Shown here piece by piece: positions 9,979-21,170 of a DNA stretch of 64,000 bases. The notes beneath the pieces are model-generated. The model made no database searches and had not been told where the DNA came from. It saw nothing but the letters and a program-made list of their open reading frames with translations. How positions within the stretch are numbered: position 1 is the first letter of the stretch; the number at the start of each line of letters is the position of its first letter. The position numbers were made by a program, and so were the translations under genes. The stretch covers positions 47,031,450-47,095,449 of the forward strand of contig OX359250.1 in the NCBI GenBank assembly GCA_947179485.1, written 5' to 3'. Source of the stretch: Allacma fusca (taxonomy: Eukaryota; Arthropoda; Collembola; Symphypleona; Sminthuridae).

Positions 9979-10472
9979 TTTGGAGAAAACAGAGGTTGTA
10001 ATAAAATCAAAACATGTACGAAGCAGTAATTGACAACTGAACGAGTTGAATTGTAAAATGTGAGTTATGTTTAATAAACTCATGTTTTTATAGTCAGCAC
10101 AAAAAACTAGGAGTGACTATCACCCCTCTTTGCTTTTTTCAGTTGGGTTGAGTTTAATTTACCTACAGTCAACTTCTACCTACATTATTACCCCCTATTC
10201 GAGTACAACTGCTAACGTTCGTTGCTGTCTCTGGATTGGTACTTTGATTTAGTTAAAGTGGCCAGATTTCAAGAAAAGTTTCAAACAGTGTAATTTGCTC
10301 AAAGAAGTTTCAAAGCCCGAAATAAGTTTTGAACAATTGACGGGAGAGCAACAAGAACTTGTCGCGTTAGTACGGACGCGACTTGAAACGTCAATGCTGG
10401 ACGATACGTTACGATTAATACTTCTTTCGCCAGCTGGGTTTGGGAAATCTTGTGTTTTAAATCACATTAAGT

Positions 10473-12166
10473 TATTTTATTATTTTTTATTTATTTATTT
10501 AAGGCCCTATAGGCTTTCGCCCATGGCCCGATATTAGTAATACAAAATTTTACAATAACCGTACGATTCTCCGCATTTGTAATTACAATGTAGACATTTT
10601 ATATTAAGGATTTCACTAATTCTCGTCAGGAATTTTTTGAATCCTTATAGCTTCTAACATTTCTGCTCTTAGTGCTAAAGAATAACATATGTATAGTCAC
10701 AATAGGTACATATTAGTTTGGTCGCCTTTTGAACAATCGCATTTTGACGTTCCTATATTTAATATTAAATACATTGATTCCAAAGAAATATTCGTGCACT
10801 TGGTTGGGTCTTGCAGAGCTTTCAGTCTTCACAGTTTTCTTAATTGGGTCAAGTGCTAAGGAATGTTTATTACTATTTCTTCAACTCTCGGGTTTGACAA
10901 TGCTGAGTTGGTATGCAGCTGCCCAGCTTCCAATCTGATTACTTAATCCGGTGTAAATTTGCAAATATTTTGAATTCATTTGAGAAAATAACTGATGAAC
11001 GTCTCGTGTTTCCTTTGAGCATCCCAGGAACCAATTTGCGAGCTAATAGCAGTCCTGATGTATGTATGTAATGGGACCACCCTTTGTCTCTTTTAGGTAT
11101 AACCAACGCATAAGAATTGCATCTATTTAAACTAGGGAACACTGAGTCTAATGTTTTCAAATTTTCCTATTTTTTCAACTTGGAATTTGTTGTGCTACGT
11201 TTCAATTGTTCACAAAAATAGATGTACCAATTAGAAATTTTCTTTCTATATTTGGGGAGATTTAATACACTGTTAAAACCCTTCATTTCTAAAAACTCAC
11301 TACAGTCATTGCGTATTATGGTATTTTGAGTCACAAAGTTTCTCAAACTTCAATTACAGACCATTTCGGGTCCATGAAGTTCAATGTGTAGGTAGTTTCT
11401 GAACCATTGCCAAAAGTCACAAACATTTTTTCGTAACGGATTCTACAGGACACTTTGATGTCTTTAGTTTTGAGCTCTCTCATTTTTTCAGCTAGAATCT
11501 TCCGTATTTTTATTTCCCTAGGCGTTTTCTCGGAGCTGATGTATACGTTGGCAAGTTCTGGAATTCTGGAAGCTTGTTTGGCTGAAAATATTTCGTACTT
11601 GTCTTTTACCTTGAGTAACGATATGGCTATGGGTCTGCATTTTCCATCTATCTTCTTTCCGATTCTTCTTGCTGTGTCGAATTCCTTTCCGGGTAGTCCT
11701 AGCTTTTGAAACAGTTCATTGACTCCAGCATGTAGACTCTGAAAGTTTTCGTCCTTTCTCTCAAGTGATCCAAATATGACAATAGACTTCTCATTTAATT
11801 TTTGGTGAATAAACTCCAATTTGGTTTCAAGCTTTTCAATTCTTGTTTCATGGGTCTTCAGAATTTTTTCAATTACCGTATCTATTTTCTCGTGCAGGCC
11901 ATTTATGAGATCCTTTAGTTCTTGTAACGTAGCAGCCATGACTTTTGATTTTTTGGAGGGTCTTGGAGTTTTAGTTTCACTGCTGGTTAATTTTTCTGGC
12001 GGTGTGATACTTAAATCCCGTTTGACTGCGTTTCTCGGCATTTACACGTAGCTATCACTAGCATGGGCTATACATAGCCTCGATACTAACTGCCACTCAC
12101 GGAATGTCAAGAATTTGCGGATAGATATTTTTGCGACTGCACTCGTCGGCTGCCGAATAGAGAATC
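10473..12166 (-). mobile_element. LINE insertion with ORF1 but no reverse transcriptase
   Basis: The insert is flanked by the 15-bp duplication TAAATCACATTAAGT (10458-10472 and 12167-12181), exact on both sides. The element lies on the minus strand: the 5' end is at 12166 and the 3' end at 10473 has an A/T microsatellite-like tail (ATAAATAAATAAAAA type). It holds a complete ORF1, then about 870 bp with a fragment (10939-11160) that may be the end of ORF2. Endonuclease and RT are missing, so this is an internally deleted, non-autonomous copy that must have been mobilised in trans. Confidence 0.85.
11343..12041 (-). CDS. LINE ORF1 protein (232 aa)
   Basis: An intact 232-codon frame starting at the ATG at 12041. 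Residues 1-35 are basic. A coiled coil follows at about residues 40-90 (heptad Leu/Ile pattern). An RRM-like segment beginning KSIVIFGSL is next, then a C-terminal domain with a DTARRIGKK segment, as in ORF1 proteins of APE-type LINEs. It should bind the element RNA as a multimer and act as a nucleic acid chaperone. That it is intact while its host helicase is broken suggests recent insertion. Confidence 0.75.
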   Translation of the reverse strand: MPRNAVKRDLSITPPEKLTSSETKTPRPSKKSKVMAATLQELKDLINGLHEKIDTVIEKILKTHETRIEKLETKLEFIHQKLNEKSIVIFGSLERKDENFQSLHAGVNELFQKLGLPGKEFDTARRIGKKIDGKCRPIAISLLKVKDKYEIFSAKQASRIPELANVYISSEKTPREIKIRKILAEKMRELKTKDIKVSCRIRYEKMFVTFGNGSETTYTLNFMDPKWSVIEV

Positions 12167-13668
12167 TAAATCACATTAAGTACTTGTTAGAGTGTAAGAA
12201 ACGTAGCGATCCAGATTTCGACTACCGCTTTGCCGTCCTTACGGGCATGTGTGCCTCTTATCTCAAGATAAGAACAATTCATTCGGCGTTCCAACTACCC
12301 ACACATTTTAACGGCAACTTTCTGAACAAGATTCGAAATCGGTCCTATTTTAAACCCGATCAGCTGAAAGAACTTAAACAAATTAAGTTTATTATTTTGG
12401 ATGAGATGTCTTTACTATCACTGAAACTTACACGCAATAGATTTGATAATGAGATCGTCAGATAATGTGTACCAGCATTTGCCATTTGCTTCGCGTTCGC
12501 TGATTATCTGTGGGCACCCCCTTCAAGTAAAACTAATAAATTGCACTTCTTCATTAAATTATATTTTGTTGACAGTATAAGAATTGTCAAAAATTAAAAG
12601 AGGTTTAATTAACTGAACGTTTTTATGCAACTGCAGCCATTAAGCATTGAGGAGAACCCAATGTTTTTCCCAGCATACCAGAAGCCAGGACACACATTTC
12701 ACCAGACTTCCCTGGCCTACTATGAAATAAAAAACGTGTTTCGATTCACCAAACCCATGTGCCAATTTGGTGATGAAACCCGAACAACTTAAATTCCGAG
12801 AATTCCTCATGCGACTACGCTACAATCGAACACTACCCGTAGACGTTGATTTCGTTCGTTCCCGATTGCAATCGAATCTACCCGAAACCGAACAGAATGC
12901 ATTTTACAAGGCCCTGCACGTGTTTTTGCTGAAGCGCGAAGTCAGAATGCACAACATGTACGGTCTGATTATTTTTGAGGTGTCACAGTCGAACGAATTA
13001 CCGACGTGTAAATAATTTGGCTGTATTATATTTTCAGGAAGATGCTTATGAAAATGTTTAGCGATGATGAGATAATCGCTACTTCCAATGGTATCCAGAC
13101 TTTGCATATAGCCATTTCAGCTCCCGTCTTTATAACACGAAACGTAGCGACAGATCTGGCCGTTGTAAATGGATCCCGGGGTCGCGTAGTTGATGTGATT
13201 TTTGACGCTGAGCACGATCAGCCAAACGTTTTCCTTCGTCACATTAAATGCATTATTGTCGACATTGAGGGGTATTTAGGTCCAAGGTATGATTCGGGTC
13301 GAGGTTCCGGATTTCCGGTCTTTTGCTACTCGGAAAGTGGTTACTGTCATGTTTTAATTGACTTTGCTCGGGCAAAACCATTTCCTTTGGAGCTTGGGTG
13401 GGCAACCACAAAGCACAAAGTTCAAGGACTTTCACTGAACCGCTTAGCAGTGAACCTCGGGGCTAAGGAGATTTGGGCCAAGGTTGACTATTTGTGCATA
13501 TCCAGGGTGAATAGGTGGAACCAGGTAATGTTCACGGATGAACACGTTGCACCCGAACGTTTTACTGACAAGTCAAACGATATTATAAATGCCACAGATA
13601 CTTGCATTTCAATTTTTATTTCATTATTAAGAATTAACTTACAATGTGTACATACTTTTACTTGTTAA

Positions 13669-13988
13669 TAAATTTATAGATGTGATTAAGTGTAACACAA
13701 ATGATTAAATATTTTACATGCGAACAACATAAATTATTTGGGAGAGAAACCATACGGAACACTATAGTTCAAGTTAGTTACATCCGGAAATGCCCTAGCT
13801 AAATTTATATGATTAAAACCTAAACGCTCGACGGTCACCAATCACAATTTATTTCCAGCCACTCGAGCTTTTCCATACTTGATTTTAACAGTTTTATTAT
13901 TCATAAGTGCATTTTTATACATGGTATGGGTAAACATACAAGAAACATTTTTCGGGATTGATTTGCACTGAGATATTTGGTTTCCGAA
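13669..13988. other. Convergent junction between helicase (+) and polymerase (-)
   Basis: About 320 bp of AT-rich sequence between the 3' ends of the two convergent Polinton genes. It should contain both polyadenylation signals; AATAAATT-type sequence is seen just after the helicase stop (about 13665-13675). No gene. Confidence 0.45.
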
Positions 13989-16900
13989 TTATGTCAATAC
14001 CGAAAACTCCTTGGCTCTTAATGCCACCATTTCACCAATCGAAAGCGACTCAATTTTTATTTTACCCGGTAATTGGCGACGCCCTTGTCGTAAATTCGGA
14101 CATATTGACCCATATAATTTGAAGATCAAGTGAGACTCTGCCAGCTTTGACAAATCAAATATGTTGTGATTCTTTGCAATTGTTTCCAAAAACTTTGTTT
14201 CCGCATCGCAAAATATTTCTAGATAGAACCCATCACAATCGACATACAACAACTTTGTGTTAATTCTGTTTTAGTATTTTGATAATAGGAATTATAGAGA
14301 ATTTTTTTGCTCTGCTCAAGAATCGAGAAAGCTATAATTTGTGCGTTATTGGAATTTATTTTCTTTGGAGTTAAAGTAAAGACGCTGCAATTTGAGGATA
14401 GGGACTCAAATTCTTTACATTGTGGAGAGGCAATCAGTTTGTGACAGCTATCTCTGTTAACGAAAAACGTAGTTGTATTGCAGAACACGTTTGCCGAAAG
14501 AAATTTGCCAGACAGATTATTCGCATAGCTTTTTGCTTGATTACTTTCGATTCCACTGGTAGTTGCTATTCTTTGCGAGAGTACGAAATCAATATACGTT
14601 TTAAATAAACCTGTTTGGTGAAATTTAATGCCTCTGTGTATCTGCCCAACGTTCATGCCAAATGTCACAAGATATCTCAAGAGTCGGTCATGTATTACAT
14701 ACTTTGTCTTATTGTAGCACGTACCCATAAAATTTTCTCGCTCTGCCAAACGGACTTAGTCTCTTGCTCCCCCGAGGATTCTAAATACGACAATATCAGA
14801 TGTTCAAAAGCTAGAGGTAAATCAGATGTGTCCCTATGTAAATCCTTTCTATATGTCAAGTCTAACTGGAGAATATAATCGTAGTCTCTGGGTTCCTCCA
14901 CAATTAAAATGTGTCTCCAATCCTTTTTTGGAGGAAACTTCAAGGCATTCAGCTCCTCTCTGCTCATCCACTCGAAATTACTTGTAGGAAAACAAAAATA
15001 TTGCATAGTTTATACAAACATTGAGTTTATATCGAAATGTGCTATAAATGATTTTCTACAGCTTGGGTTGTACCCTCCACACGCAGTATTCCACACATTA
15101 TTAGCTATCGTAACTTTTGTGCTGCTGTAACATATGCCGCCGCGGAGATTAGACCTTATTAATTTTGTTACACTCGGCTCACTGCATATTCCTATTTCTC
15201 TTTTACTGTAGAATAAAAATGCCTGAAATGTAAATGCAGACACTGTGGACACGCCTGTCGGATCTAATCAAAATGAGTTGTAAGCTCTTTGTCGGTATCC
15301 TTCCCAAAACGCAGCCAACTGTGACGACTCGATATAACAATATAGTTTTGCTATAGAGTATACACTCTGTAAAGAATAAATCTGGGAAATTTCGTTGAAC
15401 GCTTTAATTTGTTCGACCGTAAATAATTCGTAGTCATTAACCGATACAAAAAGGTTTCCTTTGTTTTCTGAACATTGCCCAAAACACCGCATCAGAATAT
15501 CAATTGGAGGCAACTGACTTATTAACAAAATAATCCTTTTCATATCGCCTTTACTTGGCCCATTTGGGAAAAATGAATTGACACACTCTTCTAAAATACG
15601 TGGAAATCCGGATGTGTAATTTATTGATGCTAAGATTTTTGATAGTGGCTCATTTATAAAGTTCATAGTGTTTGTGAACCGTATTCTTGCCTTCTGTGAT
15701 CGTTTTGTAAAATGTGGGTTTTACCTATTGGACTTTTCTTTATCCCAATCAAAACCTGATTTGGACACATTTCAGGAATAAAAAGTACATCCGAAGCAAT
15801 TTCTACCTGAATAATATCCGTTGGGGATTTCGCTATGACATTAATCCCAGAGGCACTGTACAAACTTGTACTAAGCCCGGTAATAATTAGCCGAAAATCT
15901 AAGCCTTTTGGGGAGTGGGTTAAAATCGATAAATAAGTTTTTGATAAAATTCTTAAATTACAATATTGGCAGATCACTGCCTCAATTCTTCCCCCAGCAA
16001 CACTGCTTCCAAAATGGTTATGATGCAATGTTTTAAGAATTGGTTTTGACTCCGAGTTTTGAATGCCCCTATCCTCATGGGTTTCGTCGTCTGATGTACT
16101 TGCTACACCGATCATATTTTCGTCCCATGATTGGTTATCCCAGGGTACACGATGGCTAAACTTTCTTGTGGTGATGCCACTATTTGTAAACTCGGCATTA
16201 CAATATTCGCAATTAGTGGTACTTTCAAATTCAAGCTGTTGCTCTACTGTTGGGAGTAAAATGTTGTTGGTGTTTCTAATTATAGTCAAAAGTTCCTTGG
16301 CCTAGTAGAAAGCTCGGGTAAACAAATGTTCGCTCCATGCTTAGCAGAATACGTTTCTGCAGCTACTAAATGGGAATTTGTCATATTTGTCTCCGTTGAC
16401 ATAGTATCTTTACGAACAATAACAAAGGAGTACCCAGCCAAATGATACTCTAACTGCTGCTTATTTTCCGATGCTGCTGCTTGACCATTATTTTCGACAT
16501 CCTTTTGATCAAATGAAAAAGACAGATACATGACATAAGGGAAATGAAGTGTTAAATCAAGACGATTAAACTTTATCTTTGCTCTTTCGGGAACAGCGCG
16601 TTCAACCGGTTGGTCAATTCGGCAGCGTGTATTTACAAAGGCGCCAATTCCTAGGTTTACGTGCTTTGCTAAATCGGCATTACATTGCTCAATGTGATTC
16701 TGATACGGTGTTTTGGTAGGAAAAAACAAGACACAATTCTTGCATACATAACTCTTACTTTTCCGGGAGCTCAAAAGACTTAAAAACGTATCTAAATTGC
16801 GGATGAGTGCAACGTGAAATTTGTTAGACTCCATAGTTCCTATAGACTTTTTTGAATTAAAAAAGGCTAATTGTGGTAGAAAATGAGAACGAGCTCCTGA

Positions 16901-17838
16901 GCGCCAAATAGATACGTTTATTTTCGTGCGACAATACATTTACGCACACATGATTATTCTTTTCAAAATTGCGAATACTTTCGTAGATGTCTACAATGCC
17001 GTCACATTCTGCACACGCACCATTAAAATCCAACTTTGAATAATATCGGCGCCATGTGCTGCAGTTTTTTAGGTTCATTCGTTTACGCTTTGGTAACAAC
17101 TTATTAACCTTAATTGCGTCATCCCAATAAATACTAGCTGTTACGGCTACCTTAAAACAATCGTGAGTTGTTTTAAAATTCACGATGCCACAAGATTTAA
17201 ATGGCATTTTTAAATATTGTCTAATACGCGCGGTTGCTAGTGGCCTATACTCTCCAACCTTAATTTCCAGGGATTTTAGTTTAAGAATACGGAAATTGCT
17301 CCCATTTTCAACAAAAAACGATTTCTTAGTCTCTATTTCATCTACACAACTAATTACCAAATTTGAAATGTTTTCGTCTGTAAATAAAATGTGGTGCTTA
17401 CTTTGAAAAAAGTATAAAATTACTTCTTGCTGCACAACCTCATCATTTTGAATAATTAATTGCTCCATTTCTACTCCTAACTTAAAAGCTACTCTAATAG
17501 ACCCGCGAATTACGAGTAGTTGCTCCAACAACGTTTTGATAGCAGCATACATACCACTGAATGCCTGGTCTATCTCTAAAACTATATCGTTAAAATAATA
17601 AATGTAAGTAACAATAGCCCCTGGATGGCTTCTTGAAAATTCCCGAAACGTGGACAAGTCTAAGGGACTCCTTCTTTCGGATCCTCCGACTTGGTTGTTG
17701 GGGTGAACACATTCGTGTTCATCGATGTCGATAAAATACATCTCGCTTGGTGCACACAGATGTCGTACATTAACATGATCGCGATATTCAATGTCACGTC
17801 GAGTTTGAAACGGGCATGCTGGGACGGGGCAATGTAAA
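13989..17838 (-). pseudogene. Protein-primed family B DNA polymerase of the Polinton
   Basis: Fragments in several frames line up in polymerase order along the minus strand. First is a C2H2 finger (about 17830-17745). The N-terminal region with VGEYRPLA and a GIVNFKTTHDCF segment lies in 17741-16857, followed by Cys-rich fingers (16939-16286). A degenerate His/Cys endonuclease-like region (LHHNHFG ... VICQYCNL) and exonuclease segments are in 16289-15268. Motif A (HFDINSM, about 15030), a QLDLTYRKDLH block (about 14850-14880) and the YIDF region (14600) come next. Motif C reads YVDCDGF (about 14240), where the family usually has DTDS. At least four frame changes occur (near 16900, 16280, 15700 and 15000). 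It would copy the element by protein priming. Pseudogene. Confidence 0.85.
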
Positions 17839-18061
17839 AACTATAAAATATTCATTACACAATTGCACAAAGCCCGTCGTTACAAAAAAAACAAACGAAA
17901 GATTCTAAACTGTTGATGCTTATTGAATTTGTCGCGCCCAATTTTTTTGGATCAGGATAAATGTTTGTGGGGTAATGAGGTGACTCGTCATCCATTGTGA
18001 TTAGCTGCTAACTTACAGATGTTTGTGCGCTGAGTCGGGCAGATATTTTAAACGACTTCTT

Positions 18062-18253
18062 TCAACACGCGCAAAAATTTCTGCTTCTTGCATATGAGGG
18101 TTTGCAAATACTTTGACCCCTTGAGAACGACGTGAGTGGACAGCAGACCACACAAAACATATAGAACTGCAATGTATTAAACAAATAAAAGTATTTGAAG
18201 AACACCACCAAAAAAATTAATTTAAAGACCATCGTGTACAAATTTGCATTCAA
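18062..18253 (-). CDS. Small hydrophobic ORF in the Polinton, unrecognised
   Basis: 63 codons with a long Phe/Leu/Val-rich N-terminal segment that could be a membrane anchor or signal peptide, followed by a Cys-containing, basic tail. It lies between the polymerase and the putative secreted protein. It may be chance AT-rich sequence or an exon. Confidence 0.25.
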   Translation of the reverse strand: MNANLYTMVFKLIFLVVFFKYFYLFNTLQFYMFCVVCCPLTSFSRGQSICKPSYARSRNFCAC

Positions 18254-18269
18254 ACTAACTAATCAATTA

Positions 18270-18739
18270 TCAAGTTAAATAATTATTATGTTTATTTGTA
18301 AATTTGATACACTTATCCAAGCCACCTAGTCCTTGGTCGTATGAATTCTCCCCTGTGTACAGTCCATTGAGTAAGGAATCGATGTTCCTATCATCAGAAA
18401 AAATTATTGATTTCGTCACTGCCGTCATCGCGTTATCATGTGCCAAGTTGTGAAGCAAATTGTGCAAAACTTTCACCAGAGTTTTCTCACTGTCTAAAAT
18501 TTCAAACATAACTTGATTGGCGGCACTTGTCACTACTTAGTCAAAAGCCGTTTGACAGTAATTTCTTGAGCCGTAAAATTTATGTTACCTGTCCAGGTTT
18601 TTCCAAAAATAATTGAGCTTTCATTTTTCTGAAAGTCAGGAATGTGTACAGGGGCAGATGTAACGTATTGACCAACTGCCAAAATCAAACAGCACATATA
18701 CGACAATTTAAACATTTTGCCACAAAATGAGGTTCGCAT
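18270..18739 (-). pseudogene. Putative secreted small protein of the Polinton (two frames)
   Basis: The first frame (18739-18533) starts near an ATG at about 18715. It has a typical signal peptide (KLSYMCCLILAVGQYV then a small-residue cleavage site) and an NFT glycosylation sequon. The second frame (18533-18270) is mainly helical and continues directly where the first stops, so the two are probably one gene with a frameshift or a spliced junction near 18535. Not a known core Polinton protein. A cargo or virion membrane protein is an inference. Confidence 0.4.
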
Positions 18740-19337
18740 TGGTCAAAGTTCTTTAAAAGACTGGCCATTTTTAACCCGGTGATCTGGTATTGTTTTTTCG
18801 AATATTTCTTTCGCTTCTGAGTCAGAATGCGGCGGATTTTGACCCCCTTCGATGAAGTTGAATGTACTTCACACCTTTTTCCTGTTCGGGCTTGTTTCTT
18901 GCTTTGGATGGTTCTACGCACGGCTTGTAATTGTAGTTGTGTGGATTCGATGGGGATCCATTCTGAGGAAGAGCTGCTTTTTGCTGCTTCATGTTCTCTT
19001 GTATGTGTATCGTTCAAAGTCCCCTTCCCGCTGGTTAAAACATTATCTTGTGTTTGCGTGCCTTGGCTTCGACCACCCCCTTGTATTTCTGGCTCGTGTT
19101 TACCGTCTCGGGCTCCGTAACTTGCTCCCTAGTTGGGGCGGTAGATTTCTCAGGTTCATTACTCAAGACGGTGGTAGACGTGTTGTCTTCTTTTACATGT
19201 GCTGTATTTTTTTCTGGATTATCTTTTACATGTTGTTTTTTAATGTGTTCAGAGTTATATAACTGCATTAGCTTGAAATACAGTTCAGGTGGCATAACCT
19301 TGTAAACGTTTAAATCCGACGACCTATTCATTTCCAT
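18685..19337 (-). CDS. Unrecognised Polinton protein(s), charged and basic (two frames)
   Basis: Frame one (19337-19035) begins MEMNRSSDLNVYKVMPPELY and becomes Lys/Glu/Thr-rich. Frame two (19017-18685) is strongly basic with KRKKYSKKQ-type runs. They lie end to end on the same strand as the other late genes and may be one frameshifted gene. Composition suggests a nucleic acid binding or scaffold function, but no family is recognised. Confidence 0.4.
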
Positions 19338-19394
19338 TGTCAGGGCAATTAATTATTACGCACTCAGTATTTATAATGTTTTGAAAGACACTGG

Positions 19395-19716
19395 CTAAAA
19401 TAAACAATTTAAAATTCTCTGTTCGTCTTCGAGAATTTTTTTCAATGGCGCCAGCACATTTTTGTAGGTGTTACAACACTCGAAAACGGTTTTACACCTA
19501 CAAATCTTCCTCAACACAGATTTTATACGCATGCGTAATAAACGACTCACGGGTTTCGCAGTTGAAAATATATCAAAATTACAAAAAAAGATCACACAAA
19601 GCCAACAACGTGTCACGAGATGATTGGTCAATTAATTGTTTATAATGCTTCTGCGTATCAGCAATTAATATTTTGTACAGGTTTTCACACTCTGACTCTA
19701 ATCTTGTTACTGGCAT
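19395..19716 (-). pseudogene. Small helical Polinton ORF, frameshifted
   Basis: An ATG at 19716 opens a frame of about 47 codons ending near 19575. A second frame (19631-19395) continues with Lys/Arg-rich helical sequence. The position, directly after the packaging ATPase on the same strand, fits one of the small accessory proteins seen in this family, but the assignment is weak. Confidence 0.3.
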
Positions 19717-19742
19717 TGCAATAATTCATGCACGGCGGGTAT

Positions 19743-20396
19743 TCACTTTGGCCCGTAAACCTCCGTTTCGGATGATAAAAATATATCGTTACGCGCGAAT
19801 AGCCTGAAGCGGCGATGGAGGGGGTGAAAACTTAAAAACAGGAATCCGAATTCTCTACTATTTCAAGCACGGGCATAGGCAGCTTTTATAAACGCATTAT
19901 TATCCCGGCATACTTGACTCGCAATGTATCGAATAATTCTTTTATCCCTCGAAAACGGAAACAGAAGTAATATCTGGGTATTTACGACGGCTTCTCTTAT
20001 AGAGGGGACAAAAGGGTTTTGTAGAATAACAGCTACACACACCTTCAAATGATGGCTTATTTTTGTGAATAGATTATTTATAAGATCGGTTAGTTCGCAG
20101 CGCTTTTTCAAAACTGACAGCTGGTAACCAATCACGACAAACGAATTGGGAACAATTTGTGACTCTGTAAGAGAAGTAACAAACGAGACGTCAGGGTCAT
20201 TTAATTGGAAGTCTGTAAAATCTTCTTGTACATAATCGCAGAGAGAATTTACTTTTTCGGTTTTTTCCGAAAACATTTCGTTTCTTCTTCTAATGAGCTC
20301 CAATACACACTGGGTCTTTCCTGTAAAGGATTGCCCCAGAATTTGGATCGTACTGGGAACCGGTATGTCCTTTGGAATAGTATATTCAATATCCAT
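19743..20396 (-). pseudogene. FtsK/HerA-family genome packaging ATPase
   Basis: The ATG is at 20396. Walker A is GQSFTGKT (residues 21-28). An FVVIGYQ segment (about residue 85) sits where Walker B is expected but lacks the acidic pair, so it is degenerate. QNPF (about residue 125) corresponds to the usual sensor QN, and FPFSRDKR follows. The frame runs to a TGA at 19745-19743 (218 codons) but is broken by an in-frame TGA at 19865-19863, after residue 177. The sequence beyond that stop still looks coding in the same frame, so the stop is a lesion and not the true end. Role: ATP-driven packaging of the genome into the capsid. Confidence 0.82.
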
Positions 20397-20543
20397 TGAT
20401 ACGTATCTCTAAAATAATGTGACTCGTGCGAAGACAAATGAAGACTATTTATATTTTACAAAATCCAGCCAGTTTTTATTCTTTTATTTTACAGAGTAAA
20501 GGTTAAAATATTTTTCTATTAATGCAGAAACATTTTGTCCTAT

Positions 20544-21156
20544 TTATCTGATTTGTTTGGTGTCATATAAACCTAAAGGGTTGAACCCATGAATATTATT
20601 TACAAATTTGGTAACCATGTCATCGTTACGCGTTTTATAATATCTACTAAATCTACTCAAAAACTGTTCAAACGATTGTCCAATTCCCATACAATACAAA
20701 AACTTGACACAATAATAACCACATGAATAGCTTGAACTATTTTGCAAAGACATGCAATTTTCTTTGACGATTTTTAACTGCTTGGGAAATCTAACTTGCT
20801 TGTAGTTGTAAATGGGTTGGCCAAATGAGTCCAATTAGTAACACCTTTCTGCAGATACGATATATATCGCTATCCAATGTTGGCCTATATTATACAAAAA
20901 TAGATTATAATCGATGTACATAACGACAATAGCCACCTGACAAAACTACTTTAATGCTCCAAAAAGTGTTTATCTAGTAGACATTTAAATCACCTGGTTC
21001 GTTGCTCCTTGCCGTGTTTACAACTAGAGCTTGGGGAAATTTTTCAAAGGATAGTGATTGTTGTATGTTGTCACCGGAACAGACTATGACTGGGATAGCA
21101 AGTCCTTTAGCATTATAAAGGGTAATCAGGCCGCGTTCGATGCTCGACGTATTCAT
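20544..21156 (-). pseudogene. Adenain-like cysteine protease (maturation protease)
   Basis: Exon 1 (21156-20994) ends just after a VVNTARSNEP segment. A 109-nt intron (20993-20885, GT...TATAG) separates it from exon 2 (20884-20544). Exon 2 opens with the catalytic His-Trp pair, then a DSFGQP motif (about 20830) and the catalytic SCGYYC motif (about 20720). This is the order of adenovirus-type (C5) proteases. One in-frame TAA lies just upstream of DSFGQP (about 20835). It would cleave capsid precursors. It sits between the major capsid protein and the ATPase. Confidence 0.82.
20885..20993 (-). other. Spliceosomal intron in the protease gene
   Basis: 109 nt with a GTGATT donor and a T-rich tract ending TATAG. 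Removal is needed to bring the catalytic His motif directly after the conserved Pro of exon 1 in the right phase. The unspliced frame stops within the intron. Confidence 0.65.
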
Positions 21157-21170
21157 TTTGTAAAAATGAG

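Larger units (their letters stand above)
10295..13668 (+). pseudogene. SF1 (Pif1-like) DNA helicase of the Polinton, interrupted by a LINE
   Basis: The Walker A segment PAGFGKS (about 10430-10450) is followed, after the LINE insertion, by the motif around IILDEMS (about 12395-12415). Downstream come a C-terminal TKHKVQG motif (about 13408-13428) and an SRV motif (about 13504), all in Pif1 order. The 15-bp duplication flanking the LINE shows that the frame was continuous before insertion. A plausible intron is 12537-12636 (GT...CAG, phase 0). There is a frameshift near 12775, and a further frame change at 13006-13037 that is either a 32-nt intron or an indel. No ATG was found upstream of 10295, so the N-terminus is uncertain. 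It is expected to act in replication of the element. Pseudogene. Confidence 0.75.

Noticed and set aside
10110..10140. GGAGTGACT at the left and at about 26277 as possible Polinton terminal repeats
   Set aside because: The match is short and in direct, not inverted, orientation. Terminal inverted repeats remain unidentified.
15700..15740. 31-nt GT-AG intron in the polymerase gene
   Set aside because: Splicing GTAAAA...CACAG would not restore the correct phase, so a simple frameshift is a better explanation.
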